Origin: Planctomycetota bacterium
Lineage (GTDB): Bacteria > Planctomycetota > PLA2
Assembly (NCBI GenBank): GCA_021776735.1
Contig: JAJFFH010000027.1
Coordinates: 62,001 to 126,000 of the forward strand
Length of the DNA stretch: 64,000 nt
Direction of reading: 5' to 3'
This document shows, one piece after another, positions 40,972 through 49,278 of the stretch. The notes beneath the pieces are model-generated. The model saw only the letters and a program-made list of their open reading frames with translations. It was not told the DNA's origin and searched no databases. Positions within the stretch are counted from its first letter, which is position 1. The number at the start of each line of letters is the position of its first letter. The position numbers were made by a program, and so were the translations under genes.

Positions 40972-40983
40972 ACGGACGGCGAT
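40972..40983 (+). repeat. dispersed repeat core at a convergent junction
   Basis: Exact core with AGCAA upstream, 14 nt past the ggt stop, before the convergent ABC permease gene. Confidence 0.85.
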
Positions 40984-41082
40984 GCAGGGGCGCGCCCATT
41001 GTTAACGTGGCGGGGCCGCCCGGTGCCTGCGCACGGGAGCCGGCCCGAACAAGGCGATCCCGGTGCCCGCGGACGGCGGACT

Positions 41083-42741
41083 CTACGGGAAGAGCGTCGT
41101 GATCTTTCGGGTGGCGAGCTCCATGCGGCGCACCGAGCGGTCGTCTTCGATGAACAGGATCGAACGGGTGGTCACGATCGGACGACCAGCCTTCCGAAGG
41201 AGAACCTCGAACCTGTCTTGCTCCGGATCGATCCGGTCGATCGACGAAGCGCCGTCTCTCTGCACCCTGTAGATATCGTCGCGAATCCAAGAGGCCGAAA
41301 CGACATCGGGCATGGCAGCTTCGGCACCCGTCGTCAAGTCGATGACCCGAACGCCTTTGCCGTGCCGCACGAGCACGCGTCCGTCGTGCAGCACGCCGCA
41401 ACAGTTTCCGGATAGTCCGAGGGGACGCTCTTTTCCGGTATCGGGGTCCCGCAGGACGTACCGTTTGTTCTTGTGAAACAGCCAGCCCTCGCGGAGCACT
41501 GTGGGCCATCCCATTTTCGGGGGGGCGTCGTATACCCGTTCCCGCACGGGATCGGCGATCTGCCATCGTCCCTGCGGGCCCTGGACGAGATAGCCAAGGC
41601 CGAGGCGGCATACACGTGAGCCCGAACCGTGCCAGGCAGGGCGGCTCGCCGCGACGCGAGCCCACACCTTGTCGTTGACCACGTTGGACCATCCGCCGGT
41701 GAAGCGCTCCGCCGTATCGGCGTCGAAGTAGCGCGTCCAGTACTTCGTTCTCTTCGGGTCGTGCTCGTCCCTGGTCGCTGAACCAGGATCGATGATATCG
41801 ACGACGCGCGCCGGAACCGCCAACCAGATTCCGACGTGCCGGTTAAACACTGTTCCCGCGCGACGCCACGTGCCGGATCGTGTATCCACGATCAAGGCGT
41901 GGAGCCGCTCTTGCCGGCCATGGCGCAGGACCATCTTCGCGTTCGCGAACAGATATCGTTCGTTGTCGCCGGTGAACACGGAAATGACTCGGAAGTTCTC
42001 CGACTTGGGATCGACGGTATCCCACTCGTGCATGCGGTAGCCGGTATAGCCGTACGCCGGGATCAACAGCACGAGCGAGGCCGCGAGGCCGCGCCAGCCC
42101 GCGGACAAGAACGTGCCGCCGTGCCGGTAGCCGCGCGTGAACGAGAGCCAGGCGATCGGCAGCGCACCGATTCCCAGCAGGACCGCACCGGTCATGATGT
42201 CGGTTTCCAGCGGGTAGTAGGTCGGCGTGGCCAGGTGCAGGAGGTAGATGGGGACCGCGAACGTGCCCAGCACGAGTGCGGTCGCGGGCAGCGCGAGCGC
42301 GCCGCGCGGAAGCCAGCACGACACGGCGAAGATCCAGGGGGCCGCGCACAGCAGCAAGAGCGCGTAGTCGGACGCAAAGCCGAGCCCCTCGTCCGGCCAG
42401 CCGGAGAAACACGCGCCTGCGGCGAAGCCGTACAGGGGCGCGACCGCCAGCACGAGCAGAAAAAACACTGCCTTCGCCCGAAACGCGGCGGGAAGTCCGC
42501 CGGGTAGGCGTGCGAGAAACGTCAGCCGTCCGCGGCGCGCTTCACCGGGCACCAGATCGGTGCCGAACGCGAGGAGCGCGATCGCGAGCGTGCCCAGGGC
42601 GGCGACTTGCGGGAGCAACGGATCGGCGACCATGTTTTCGGGCAACAGCAGCCGAGCCAAAAAAAGCAGGGAGGGAATCGCAAGGGCGATGCCCAAGACG
42701 ACGGCGCGATGGTCGCGCCATTCTTTCCAGAGATATCTCAT
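41083..42741 (-). CDS. ABC transporter permease fused to a large C-terminal beta domain
   Basis: The first ~240 residues hold about six membrane spans of the ABC-2 exporter type (MRYLWKEWRDHRAVVLGIAL; RRGRLTFLARLPGGLPAAFR). The remaining ~310 residues are soluble and beta-rich (RYLFANAKMVLRHGRQERLH; RVLVRHGKGVRVIDLTTG), reading like a WD/beta-propeller outside the membrane. Such a fusion is not typical of simple ABC-2 permeases. It is co-transcribed with and overlaps the ATPase gene by four bases. The substrate is unknown. Confidence 0.78.
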   Translation of the reverse strand: MRYLWKEWRDHRAVVLGIALAIPSLLFLARLLLPENMVADPLLPQVAALGTLAIALLAFGTDLVPGEARRGRLTFLARLPGGLPAAFRAKAVFFLLVLAVAPLYGFAAGACFSGWPDEGLGFASDYALLLLCAAPWIFAVSCWLPRGALALPATALVLGTFAVPIYLLHLATPTYYPLETDIMTGAVLLGIGALPIAWLSFTRGYRHGGTFLSAGWRGLAASLVLLIPAYGYTGYRMHEWDTVDPKSENFRVISVFTGDNERYLFANAKMVLRHGRQERLHALIVDTRSGTWRRAGTVFNRHVGIWLAVPARVVDIIDPGSATRDEHDPKRTKYWTRYFDADTAERFTGGWSNVVNDKVWARVAASRPAWHGSGSRVCRLGLGYLVQGPQGRWQIADPVRERVYDAPPKMGWPTVLREGWLFHKNKRYVLRDPDTGKERPLGLSGNCCGVLHDGRVLVRHGKGVRVIDLTTGAEAAMPDVVSASWIRDDIYRVQRDGASSIDRIDPEQDRFEVLLRKAGRPIVTTRSILFIEDDRSVRRMELATRKITTLFP

Positions 42742-43445
42742 GCTTGGGCTCCCACGAGCAGGTCCTTCATGCGCTCGGGCAGACAGCGCTCGGTTTCGAG
42801 CACCTCGGTAAGCGGGCCGTGGGCGTCGATGCGACCGCCCGACAGGACCGCGACGTCGTCCGCGATCCGTGCGGCGACATCGAGGTCGTGCGTCGTGCAG
42901 AGCACGGTGCGTTCGCCGTCGCGTAGCGAGCCGATGACCGCGCGCAATACCTCCTCGCGCGCGACCGCGTCGAGCCCGGCGAACGGCTCGTCGAGCAGCA
43001 GCAACTCCGGCTGCGGCGCGAGTGCCGCGACGAGCATCGCCTTCATGCCCTCGCCACGCGACATGCCGGAAAACGGCGTGCGCAACGGGACTTCAAGCGC
43101 CTGCCCGAGCCGCGCGGCTTCGTCGTCGTTCCAGGTCGGGTATTGCGGCTTCAAGAATCCAAACAGGTCCGCCGCTGTCATCCAGCGGTAGCAGTCCGGC
43201 ATGTCCGGAACGTAACCAACCGCCTGGCGCACCGGACGCGCCCGCTTGGACGGATCGAAACCGCACACCGACAAGGTGCCCAGGTCGGCCTTGAGCAGTC
43301 CGAGGCAGAGTTTGAGCAGCGTGGACTTGCCCGACCCGTTACGCCCCAGCAAGACGGTGACCCGTCCGGGCGCGAGCGAAAGATCGAGTTCCGAGAGAAC
43401 GCTCTTGCGCCGAAAACGCTTGACGATGCCGTGGGCCTGAATCAT
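42738..43445 (-). CDS. ABC transporter ATP-binding protein
   Basis: ATPase driving the neighbouring permease. Walker A VLLGRNGSGKSTLLKLCLGL, ABC signature region SGMSRGEGMKAMLVAALA, Walker B ELLLLDEPFAGLDAVA, and the H-loop in TVLCTTHDLDVAARI. 235 residues, usual for ABC-2 exporters of the YtrB/CcmA kind. The operon with a GntR regulator ahead mirrors ytr-type systems that respond to cell-wall stress. Confidence 0.92.
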   Translation of the reverse strand: MIQAHGIVKRFRRKSVLSELDLSLAPGRVTVLLGRNGSGKSTLLKLCLGLLKADLGTLSVCGFDPSKRARPVRQAVGYVPDMPDCYRWMTAADLFGFLKPQYPTWNDDEAARLGQALEVPLRTPFSGMSRGEGMKAMLVAALAPQPELLLLDEPFAGLDAVAREEVLRAVIGSLRDGERTVLCTTHDLDVAARIADDVAVLSGGRIDAHGPLTEVLETERCLPERMKDLLVGAQA

Positions 43446-43831
43446 GACGTCGACTCCTTGGTGTGTTGGCCGATGCGGTTGAGAACCGCGTGCAAGGCGG
43501 CTGCGGCATGTCCGGCACGCAGCGCTTCGGCGGCCGCGCGTTCGTACGCCTCGATGGTCGCGGCCACGCGAATGCCGCGTGCGACTGCGGGCCCGCCGTC
43601 GGTGACGAACACCCCACGCCCGTTGCGCCCCTCGACCACCCCCATGAGCTCGAGCTCGCGATACGCGCGCGCCGCGGTGTTGGGGTTGACCAGCGCTTCC
43701 GCTGCAAGCCCCCGCACCGACAACAACTTGTCGCCCGGCGCGAGTGAACCAACCGCGACCCCGTCCAGAATCGCCTCGACAATCTGCCGCGAAGGCGGAG
43801 TGATCGAAGACTGGTCAACGGTGTAGGCCAT
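43442..43831 (-). CDS. GntR-family (YtrA-like) transcriptional regulator
   Basis: Short winged-helix regulator: N-terminal DNA-binding domain (PSRQIVEAILDGVAVGSLAP; VNPNTAARAYRELELMGVVE; GRNGRGVFVT) followed by a short helical dimerisation tail, 129 residues, as in YtrA proteins that control ABC exporters. First gene of its operon and overlapping the ATPase gene by four bases. A palindromic operator lies just upstream, so autoregulation is likely. Confidence 0.88.
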   Translation of the reverse strand: MAYTVDQSSITPPSRQIVEAILDGVAVGSLAPGDKLLSVRGLAAEALVNPNTAARAYRELELMGVVEGRNGRGVFVTDGGPAVARGIRVAATIEAYERAAAEALRAGHAAAALHAVLNRIGQHTKESTS

Positions 43832-43836
43832 GCCAG

Positions 43837-43858
43837 CCGTACTATCGAACTAGTACGG
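43837..43858. promoter_or_regulatory. palindromic operator before the GntR-ABC operon
   Basis: CCGTACTA, six-base spacer, TAGTACGG: a perfect 8-bp inverted repeat, ending six bases from the regulator's start codon. Its size and place fit a YtrA-type operator with auto-repression. Confidence 0.75.
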
Positions 43859-43919
43859 TAGACAGTTGAGCGCATCCACGTCCCACGTGTTGCATTGTGA
43901 GACGGCGCGACCACAGCAA

Positions 43920-43931
43920 ACAGACGGCGAT
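43920..43931 (+). repeat. dispersed repeat copy (one mismatch), intergenic
   Basis: ACAGACGGCGAT with AGCAA upstream and GT downstream, in the 269-nt divergent gap between the GntR and CHAT genes. I see no other structure there apart from the operator. Confidence 0.65.
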
Positions 43932-44100
43932 GTCGCTTGCGCGAGAACGGTCAGAACGAGAAACCAGCGCGTGCCATAGCCGTGCTCGGAGAGCGGCAGG
44001 ATTCCGTGCATCGGCCGATCCCCTCCTCCGAGGGCCGATACGGCTGGCTCAGACTGCGCGGCGGCGAACGCCCTCCTCGTGGTTCTGTAGACTTGTCGGG

Positions 44101-46917
44101 ATGAGGGTATGGCTGACCGCGCTTCTTCTCACGAGCGGGCTTCTTCTTGCGCAGAATGGCGACGTCGTCGCCAAGGCGGCCGACGAGGTGGCGGCGGCGT
44201 TGGCGAAAGCGGACCAGCGCGCGCTCCAAGACATCGCCGTCCGTACGCGTCCCGACCCTTGGATCCTCGCTGATCACCTCTGTGCGACGCGGCGTCAACC
44301 GGCGGCAGCGGCGTTCGTGAAGCTTTTGTCCGGTCATGACTACGACGGCCTTGCGGCCTACGTCGCGGATCGTCGCGGTCGCGAGCCGAGCCCGGTGAAG
44401 CAGATTCAGGCGGCGGAGAAGGTGGGGCAGTCGCTGATGGCGTCGCGGCGCGCGGGCGAGGCGCTGACGCACTTTCGGGCGCTTTCGAAGCGCGCGGTCG
44501 AGCTTGGCTGGCGGCGGCGGGCGCAGTGGCATCTTGGGTTGGCGAGCGATGCGGCGCGGCAGGTACCGGCGCCGAAGATCGTGGACGAGGTCACCCGGGA
44601 GTTGGTCGCGATGGCCCGGAGTCGTGAGCGTGCAGCGCCGCTCGGCGGGGCGCTCAACAACCGCGGCACGTTCCTGTTTAACCGGGGCGATCTTCCGGGC
44701 GCGAAGCTTTGCTTCAAGGAGGCGCGCGAGATACTCAAGGACGCCGGCGACGACCGGGCGCTTGCGTTCGCGACGATGAACCTCGGCAACGTGTTTCTCC
44801 GGAACGGATCGCTGGTGCCCGCGTGGACCTTGCTTGACGAGGCGCGGACGCTTTTGAAGCGGCTCGGGAACAAGCCCGGGCTGGCGACCGTGCTCTTGAA
44901 CCTGTCGTGGGCGAGTGGGGACCTGGGCCGTTGGCGCCAGCAGCGCGTCCAGCTCACCGAGGCGTTGGCACTGGCCCGGGAACTGCGGAATCCGCGCATC
45001 GAGGGTCTCGCGCTCTTCGGGCTCGCGCAGCTGTCCAGGCGCCAGGGCGACTTGGGGAAGGCGCGTCGTTGGTATCACGATGCCGCCCGGCTCCTCGACC
45101 GGGTTGGCGCGCGTGGGCGCGCTGCATTCGCGCGGGCGGGGCGAGCGGCGTGCATGACCGATCGGGCCGAGGCCTATCCGATTCTTGTGGCGAGCCTTGC
45201 GGAACTCGATCGCCTCGGTCGCAAGGCCGAGGCCGCTGTCGTTTCGGTTTCGCTCGCCGGTTGCGCCTGGGACCGGCGGCAGATCGACGAGGCCTACCGG
45301 GGTGCCCGCGACGCCCGCCGGCGCGCGGAAGAGCTCGGCATTCCGCTGGGCCCCGGTCTCGTGCGGGTGTGGTGTTTTACGGCGGGTGCGCGCGGCGAAC
45401 ACGAGGCGGCCATCCGGCTGGCGCGCGTGCACTGGGCCGACGCCGTGACGCCGGACGAGCGGGCCCGGCTGGGCGAAGTGCTGGCGAGCGTACTGAGAAC
45501 CGCCGGGCGGCCCGCCGAGGCGATCGCCGTGGCCCGCGAGGCCGCGCTGGACGTTCTTGACCTGTCCGGAGGCCTGTCGGATTCCGAGAGCGCGGGCGTG
45601 CGGACGCGCCGGTTCCATCTATATGACCTGGCTCTGGTCGCCGCGATCGACACGGACGCGTTCTCCGACGCCGTACATTTTCTTGAACTGCGGCGCGCCG
45701 GGGCGCTGCTCCAGGGCTTTACGATCCGTGAAAAACTCGGGTCGCTCCTGCCGCCCAAGCTGCGCGCGGCGGAAAAAAAGGCGCGCGGGAAGCTGGCGGA
45801 GGCGACGGCGGCGTACGGGCGGGCGCACAAGTCGCGCCGTCGTGCCGCGATCAAGAGTGCGCGGCAAGCGGTCGAGGACGCGAAGGAGCGACTCGGCGCA
45901 GCCATCCGCCGCGTGCAGGAAGAGGCCAAGGAGCTGGCGGACGTGACGCATCCGCGCCCGGCGACCATCGCGACGCTGCGTGCGGCGCTGGACAAGTCCG
46001 AAGCGATCGTGTGGTATTCCCAGATTCGCAACGCCCATGGCGAAGACTGGGGCATGGCCGCGGTGCTGTCGCCCGGGTTCGAGCGCATGGTCTCCATCAA
46101 GCGCCTACCGCGCAAGAACGAATCGCCCGGCGATCTCCGAGAGCTCCTGGTCAAGCCACTCAAGCTACCGAAGAGCATCCGCCGTGTCATCGTCGCCCCG
46201 GACGGCACGTTCACGTTCCTGTCGTACACCCAGCTGTTCCCGGGCCGAGACATCGTGTACGCCCCCTCGGCCACGACGGTGCATATGCTGCGCGCCAAGT
46301 TTAAGAAAGAGAGCGGCCGCGGCGTGCTCGCCCTCGGCGATCCGGACTACGAGAAGCAGGACGCGGCAGGGCGGCGCGGCGGATATGGCCGGCTTCCGGG
46401 CACCGGCGTTGAGGTCAAGGCGATCGGGGACACCGTGCTCTTGCGCAAGCGGGCGAACGTGGCGGAGTTCAAGAAAGCGATCGCTCAGCGCCCCCGCTGG
46501 CGCGCCGTCCACCTCGCCTGCCACGGAACCGTCGACGCCAACGACCCGATGCTGTCGGCGCTTGCGCTGTCCGGCGGCGACCTGACGGCGTACGACGTTT
46601 TCGGCATGAACATCCCCGCCGACCTCGCCGTGCTCAGCGCGTGTGAAACAGCCAAGGGCAGGGTCTACGCCACCGAGGGCGTCGTCGGCCTGACGCGCGC
46701 GTTTTTTTACGCCGGCCCGCCGCGCGTGATCGTGAGCCTGTGGAAAGTCGACGACGAAGCAACCCGCGCCCTGATGATCCGCTTCTACAAGGAATGGAAG
46801 AGCGGCAAGGCCACCGCCACCGCGCTGCGCTTGGCCCAGGAACACGTCGCCCGCCAACCGAAGTGGAAGGACCCGAAGTTCTGGGCCGCATGGCAGCTAT
46901 GGGGTCTACCGGACTGA
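44101..46917 (+). CDS. exported TPR-CHAT protein (caspase-like peptidase fold, 938 aa)
   Basis: A signal peptide (MRVWLTALLLTSGLLLAQ) leads to about ten TPR-type helical repeats (residues ~90-480: GALNNRGTFLFNRGDLPGAK; FATMNLGNVFLRNGSLVPAW), a coiled coil (~545-600), and a C-terminal CHAT domain with the His-Cys dyad: HLACHG (His near 808) and LSACETAKG (Cys near 848). The order TPR-CHAT is common in Planctomycetota, Cyanobacteria and Actinomycetota. CHAT proteins include proteases such as separase relatives and type III-E CRISPR-associated peptidases. Here the signal peptide implies periplasmic action, so a cytoplasmic immunity role is less likely. The dispersed repeat at 44233 is read as DIAVR near residue 46. 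Confidence 0.88.
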   Translation: MRVWLTALLLTSGLLLAQNGDVVAKAADEVAAALAKADQRALQDIAVRTRPDPWILADHLCATRRQPAAAAFVKLLSGHDYDGLAAYVADRRGREPSPVKQIQAAEKVGQSLMASRRAGEALTHFRALSKRAVELGWRRRAQWHLGLASDAARQVPAPKIVDEVTRELVAMARSRERAAPLGGALNNRGTFLFNRGDLPGAKLCFKEAREILKDAGDDRALAFATMNLGNVFLRNGSLVPAWTLLDEARTLLKRLGNKPGLATVLLNLSWASGDLGRWRQQRVQLTEALALARELRNPRIEGLALFGLAQLSRRQGDLGKARRWYHDAARLLDRVGARGRAAFARAGRAACMTDRAEAYPILVASLAELDRLGRKAEAAVVSVSLAGCAWDRRQIDEAYRGARDARRRAEELGIPLGPGLVRVWCFTAGARGEHEAAIRLARVHWADAVTPDERARLGEVLASVLRTAGRPAEAIAVAREAALDVLDLSGGLSDSESAGVRTRRFHLYDLALVAAIDTDAFSDAVHFLELRRAGALLQGFTIREKLGSLLPPKLRAAEKKARGKLAEATAAYGRAHKSRRRAAIKSARQAVEDAKERLGAAIRRVQEEAKELADVTHPRPATIATLRAALDKSEAIVWYSQIRNAHGEDWGMAAVLSPGFERMVSIKRLPRKNESPGDLRELLVKPLKLPKSIRRVIVAPDGTFTFLSYTQLFPGRDIVYAPSATTVHMLRAKFKKESGRGVLALGDPDYEKQDAAGRRGGYGRLPGTGVEVKAIGDTVLLRKRANVAEFKKAIAQRPRWRAVHLACHGTVDANDPMLSALALSGGDLTAYDVFGMNIPADLAVLSACETAKGRVYATEGVVGLTRAFFYAGPPRVIVSLWKVDDEATRALMIRFYKEWKSGKATATALRLAQEHVARQPKWKDPKFWAAWQLWGLPD
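44233..44244 (-). repeat. dispersed repeat core inside the CHAT gene
   Basis: Exact core, read on the plus strand as IAVR soon after the signal peptide region. Confidence 0.85.
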
Positions 46918-46936
46918 TCGTGCAGCGAGAGAGCGT

Positions 46937-46948
46937 ACGGACGGCGAT
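46937..46948 (+). repeat. dispersed repeat core at a convergent junction
   Basis: Exact core with AGCGT upstream, in the 36-nt gap between the CHAT gene and the last gene of the five-paralog operon. Confidence 0.88.
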
Positions 46949-46953
46949 GTCGC

Positions 46954-49278
46954 CTACTTCAGCGTGAACGTCTCGCCGGCCCGGATCGAGAAGCGCCGGC
47001 GCTCGGCGGGGCGGTCCGCGCCGACCTCACGTTCCGTCTGGATGACGGCGACGTAGTCGCCCGGCGGAAGACGGGCCGGTCCATCCCACAGGTCACAGAG
47101 CGTCGTTCCCTCCGGTGTCTCGATCGTGACGGTCTCCTCTTCCACGAGCGCTTTTGACGTGACGACCCGTCCCGTCCGCCGCAGGACGAGTTCGAGCGCA
47201 GCGTCTTGCGCGAACGCCATGCGCCCGTCCGGATGCTCCGCGATGGCGATCACGCGCTTTCCCTTCGGTACCTGGGCGACGAAGCGCCCATCGGCCGTGC
47301 TGCGGGTGCGCCCGATTTCGCCGCGACCCGGGTCGAGAAGGATAACGAGCGTGCCGCCGACCGGTCGGTTGCGTTCGTCCAGAACCCGACCCCTCACCAG
47401 AACGCGGATCGGCACGACGATGTCGCCGACGTCGCGAACCTCGCCTGGTTTCAGGCGCAGCGTGCGCCGTGCGAGGCAGGGCGCGAACGGATCGACCGAA
47501 CCACGATACTCATGGGCCCAGAGCACAAATGTCCCGGGGCGGATGGCATCGATCTCGAAACGACCATCGACATCGTTGACCGGTGCCGCGTGTCCGTTGA
47601 CGATCGCCAGGACGGGCTCACCCGCGGCGTCGATGAGTCTGCCGCGCACCGTGGCCGTGCGCAGCAGCGGCAGGGTGACGACGGCGCCATCGCGAGGAGC
47701 GGGCAACGTCCCGGATCCAATGCGACCGGGAGCCTCGGCCGTCCATTGCAGCGGCGTGCCCGGTTCTTCTCGATGAATCCAGCGGTCGCTGTCCTTCTCG
47801 CGGGAGGCGTGATCGAACCATGCTTCGGTCAGGCCCGATACACGAAACCGCCGGATCGGTCGGGGCCCGACGACTTGTACGTCGTCGGCGGATACGGTTG
47901 TGCTCAACACGATGTTCGTCGGGCGCAGGACACGGATCTCGGTCCCTGGCCACAGCGCAAACGAGAACGTTGCTATGCCGCCCTCGTTCTTGCTCTTGGT
48001 CGGGCCAGGGATGGTCTCCCAGTCGATGGCGGTTGTGCTCGGGCCGTCTTTCCCGATAGCTCGCAGACTCAGAAACGAACGAGGGTGCGGGGGTCCGAGA
48101 CGGATCGTGACGTCGTCCCGTGTTTGACCGTTTCCGAGTTCGACGGATGTCGCTCCTTCGCGTCCGTCCTCGGTTGTCGCCTGAACCGTCCTTGATCCCG
48201 GAACGACTTCGAACAACTCGAAGTTTCCGCTTTCGTCGGTCGCGCTGAACAGGACGTTGTCGATCCAGATCTCCGCGTCGGCCAGCGGCGGCACGACGCG
48301 CCCACGGATCGTTGCCTCGCGCAGGAGCACGAGTTCGATCTCTTGTCCCGATGCGGCCCAACGTGTCCGGGATCCCGGGCGCGAGGATGCGGGGCGTCTG
48401 GCCTCGAGAGCGTAGTGGACCTCCGGCGACACGAGGAGCGTCGCGTCTCCGTTCCGGTCCGTGGTTGCCGTGTCGCTGAACGAAGCCCCGTCGAGGCTCG
48501 CGGGATCGAAACGCTCGATTCCGTCGTGCGGCCCGTAGTCCACTTCGGCTCCCGCGACCGGACGGCCCCGGCCGTCCACGACGTGGACGCAGATGACAGG
48601 CCGGGGCCCCAGCAGGTAGGTCGCCAGATCGCGCCGGCTCGAAAGACTGGGGAACGATCGATAGAGAGTGTCGTAGCCCTCGGCTTCCACGCGCAGCGGC
48701 TCGCCGATCGTCATCCGGATGCGTGCCGACCCGTCCGCACCGGTGTGCACGAACGCGCGATCGAAACGAAGCTGCGCGAGGGCCACGCCGACGATCACGC
48801 GCGCTCCCCGGATGGGAGTGCCATCCCGATCGACAACCCAGTGTGTCGCCATCCGGCCGCGTTCGAGACGGAGATCGGCCGGCCGACCCGCGAGCGCGAT
48901 GTCCCAAAGCGGCACGAAACCGTCCAGCGAAGCGTGGAGCACCCAACGCCCGTTTACGGCGCCGGGAACCGCCACGGAGAACCGACCCTGCGCATCCGCG
49001 CGCCCTTGCGCGATCGGTCGTTTGGGATCCAACTCGTCGGCGCTCTCCGGATGCACGGCCACGACTGCACCTGGTTCGGTCGTCCCAAAGATGCGCGCCC
49101 CGCGGGCGGTGTCGCCCGCAACGGCGGAATCATCGCCGTCCGTATGCTTTGGACCGGTCTCGTGGCGCGGTGAAAGGGGGGGGCGGGGGCTGGCCCGTTG
49201 TTGCCGATTCGCAGACGCGAGCCAGAACGCGGCGAGCATCGTGAGCAGGACCGCGATCGCTATCCAGACGCGCTTCAT
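46954..49278 (-). CDS. carboxypeptidase-regulatory-like membrane-anchored protein, paralog 1 (774 aa)
   Basis: Last gene of the five-gene paralog operon. An N-terminal membrane anchor (VWIAIAVLLTMLAAFWLA) is followed by a proline-rich linker holding the repeat-encoded TDGD, a GTTEPGA beta unit, then several carboxypeptidase-regulatory-like (CnaB/transthyretin-type) beta-sandwiches. The first sandwich starts ATHWVVDRDGTPIRGARVIV and carries PSLSSRRDLATY, the block most conserved among the paralogs; later ones include VRGRLIDAAGEPVLAIV and VRGRVLDERNRPVGGTLVI. It ends with LPPGDYVAVIQTE and GETFTLK. Probably exposed to the periplasm or surface; no enzyme motif. Its start overlaps the upstream paralog's stop by four bases. 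Confidence 0.85.
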   Translation of the reverse strand: MKRVWIAIAVLLTMLAAFWLASANRQQRASPRPPLSPRHETGPKHTDGDDSAVAGDTARGARIFGTTEPGAVVAVHPESADELDPKRPIAQGRADAQGRFSVAVPGAVNGRWVLHASLDGFVPLWDIALAGRPADLRLERGRMATHWVVDRDGTPIRGARVIVGVALAQLRFDRAFVHTGADGSARIRMTIGEPLRVEAEGYDTLYRSFPSLSSRRDLATYLLGPRPVICVHVVDGRGRPVAGAEVDYGPHDGIERFDPASLDGASFSDTATTDRNGDATLLVSPEVHYALEARRPASSRPGSRTRWAASGQEIELVLLREATIRGRVVPPLADAEIWIDNVLFSATDESGNFELFEVVPGSRTVQATTEDGREGATSVELGNGQTRDDVTIRLGPPHPRSFLSLRAIGKDGPSTTAIDWETIPGPTKSKNEGGIATFSFALWPGTEIRVLRPTNIVLSTTVSADDVQVVGPRPIRRFRVSGLTEAWFDHASREKDSDRWIHREEPGTPLQWTAEAPGRIGSGTLPAPRDGAVVTLPLLRTATVRGRLIDAAGEPVLAIVNGHAAPVNDVDGRFEIDAIRPGTFVLWAHEYRGSVDPFAPCLARRTLRLKPGEVRDVGDIVVPIRVLVRGRVLDERNRPVGGTLVILLDPGRGEIGRTRSTADGRFVAQVPKGKRVIAIAEHPDGRMAFAQDAALELVLRRTGRVVTSKALVEEETVTIETPEGTTLCDLWDGPARLPPGDYVAVIQTEREVGADRPAERRRFSIRAGETFTLK
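48626..48651 (-). repeat. 26-nt block identical to paralog 3 (gene-conversion candidate)
   Basis: Bases 48626-48651 match 53166-53191 exactly and encode part of the PSLSSRRDLATY block; the flanks match with few differences. Confidence 0.7.
49132..49143 (-). repeat. dispersed repeat core in paralog 1
   Basis: Exact core read as TDGD in the linker after the membrane anchor, with AGCAT upstream. A G8-C-G5-C tract lies 32 nt away at 49176-49190. Confidence 0.88.
49176..49190 (+). repeat. G-tract motif copy in paralog 1
   Basis: GGGGGGGGCGGGGGC on the plus strand, encoding proline-rich PRPP on the coding strand. Confidence 0.65.
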
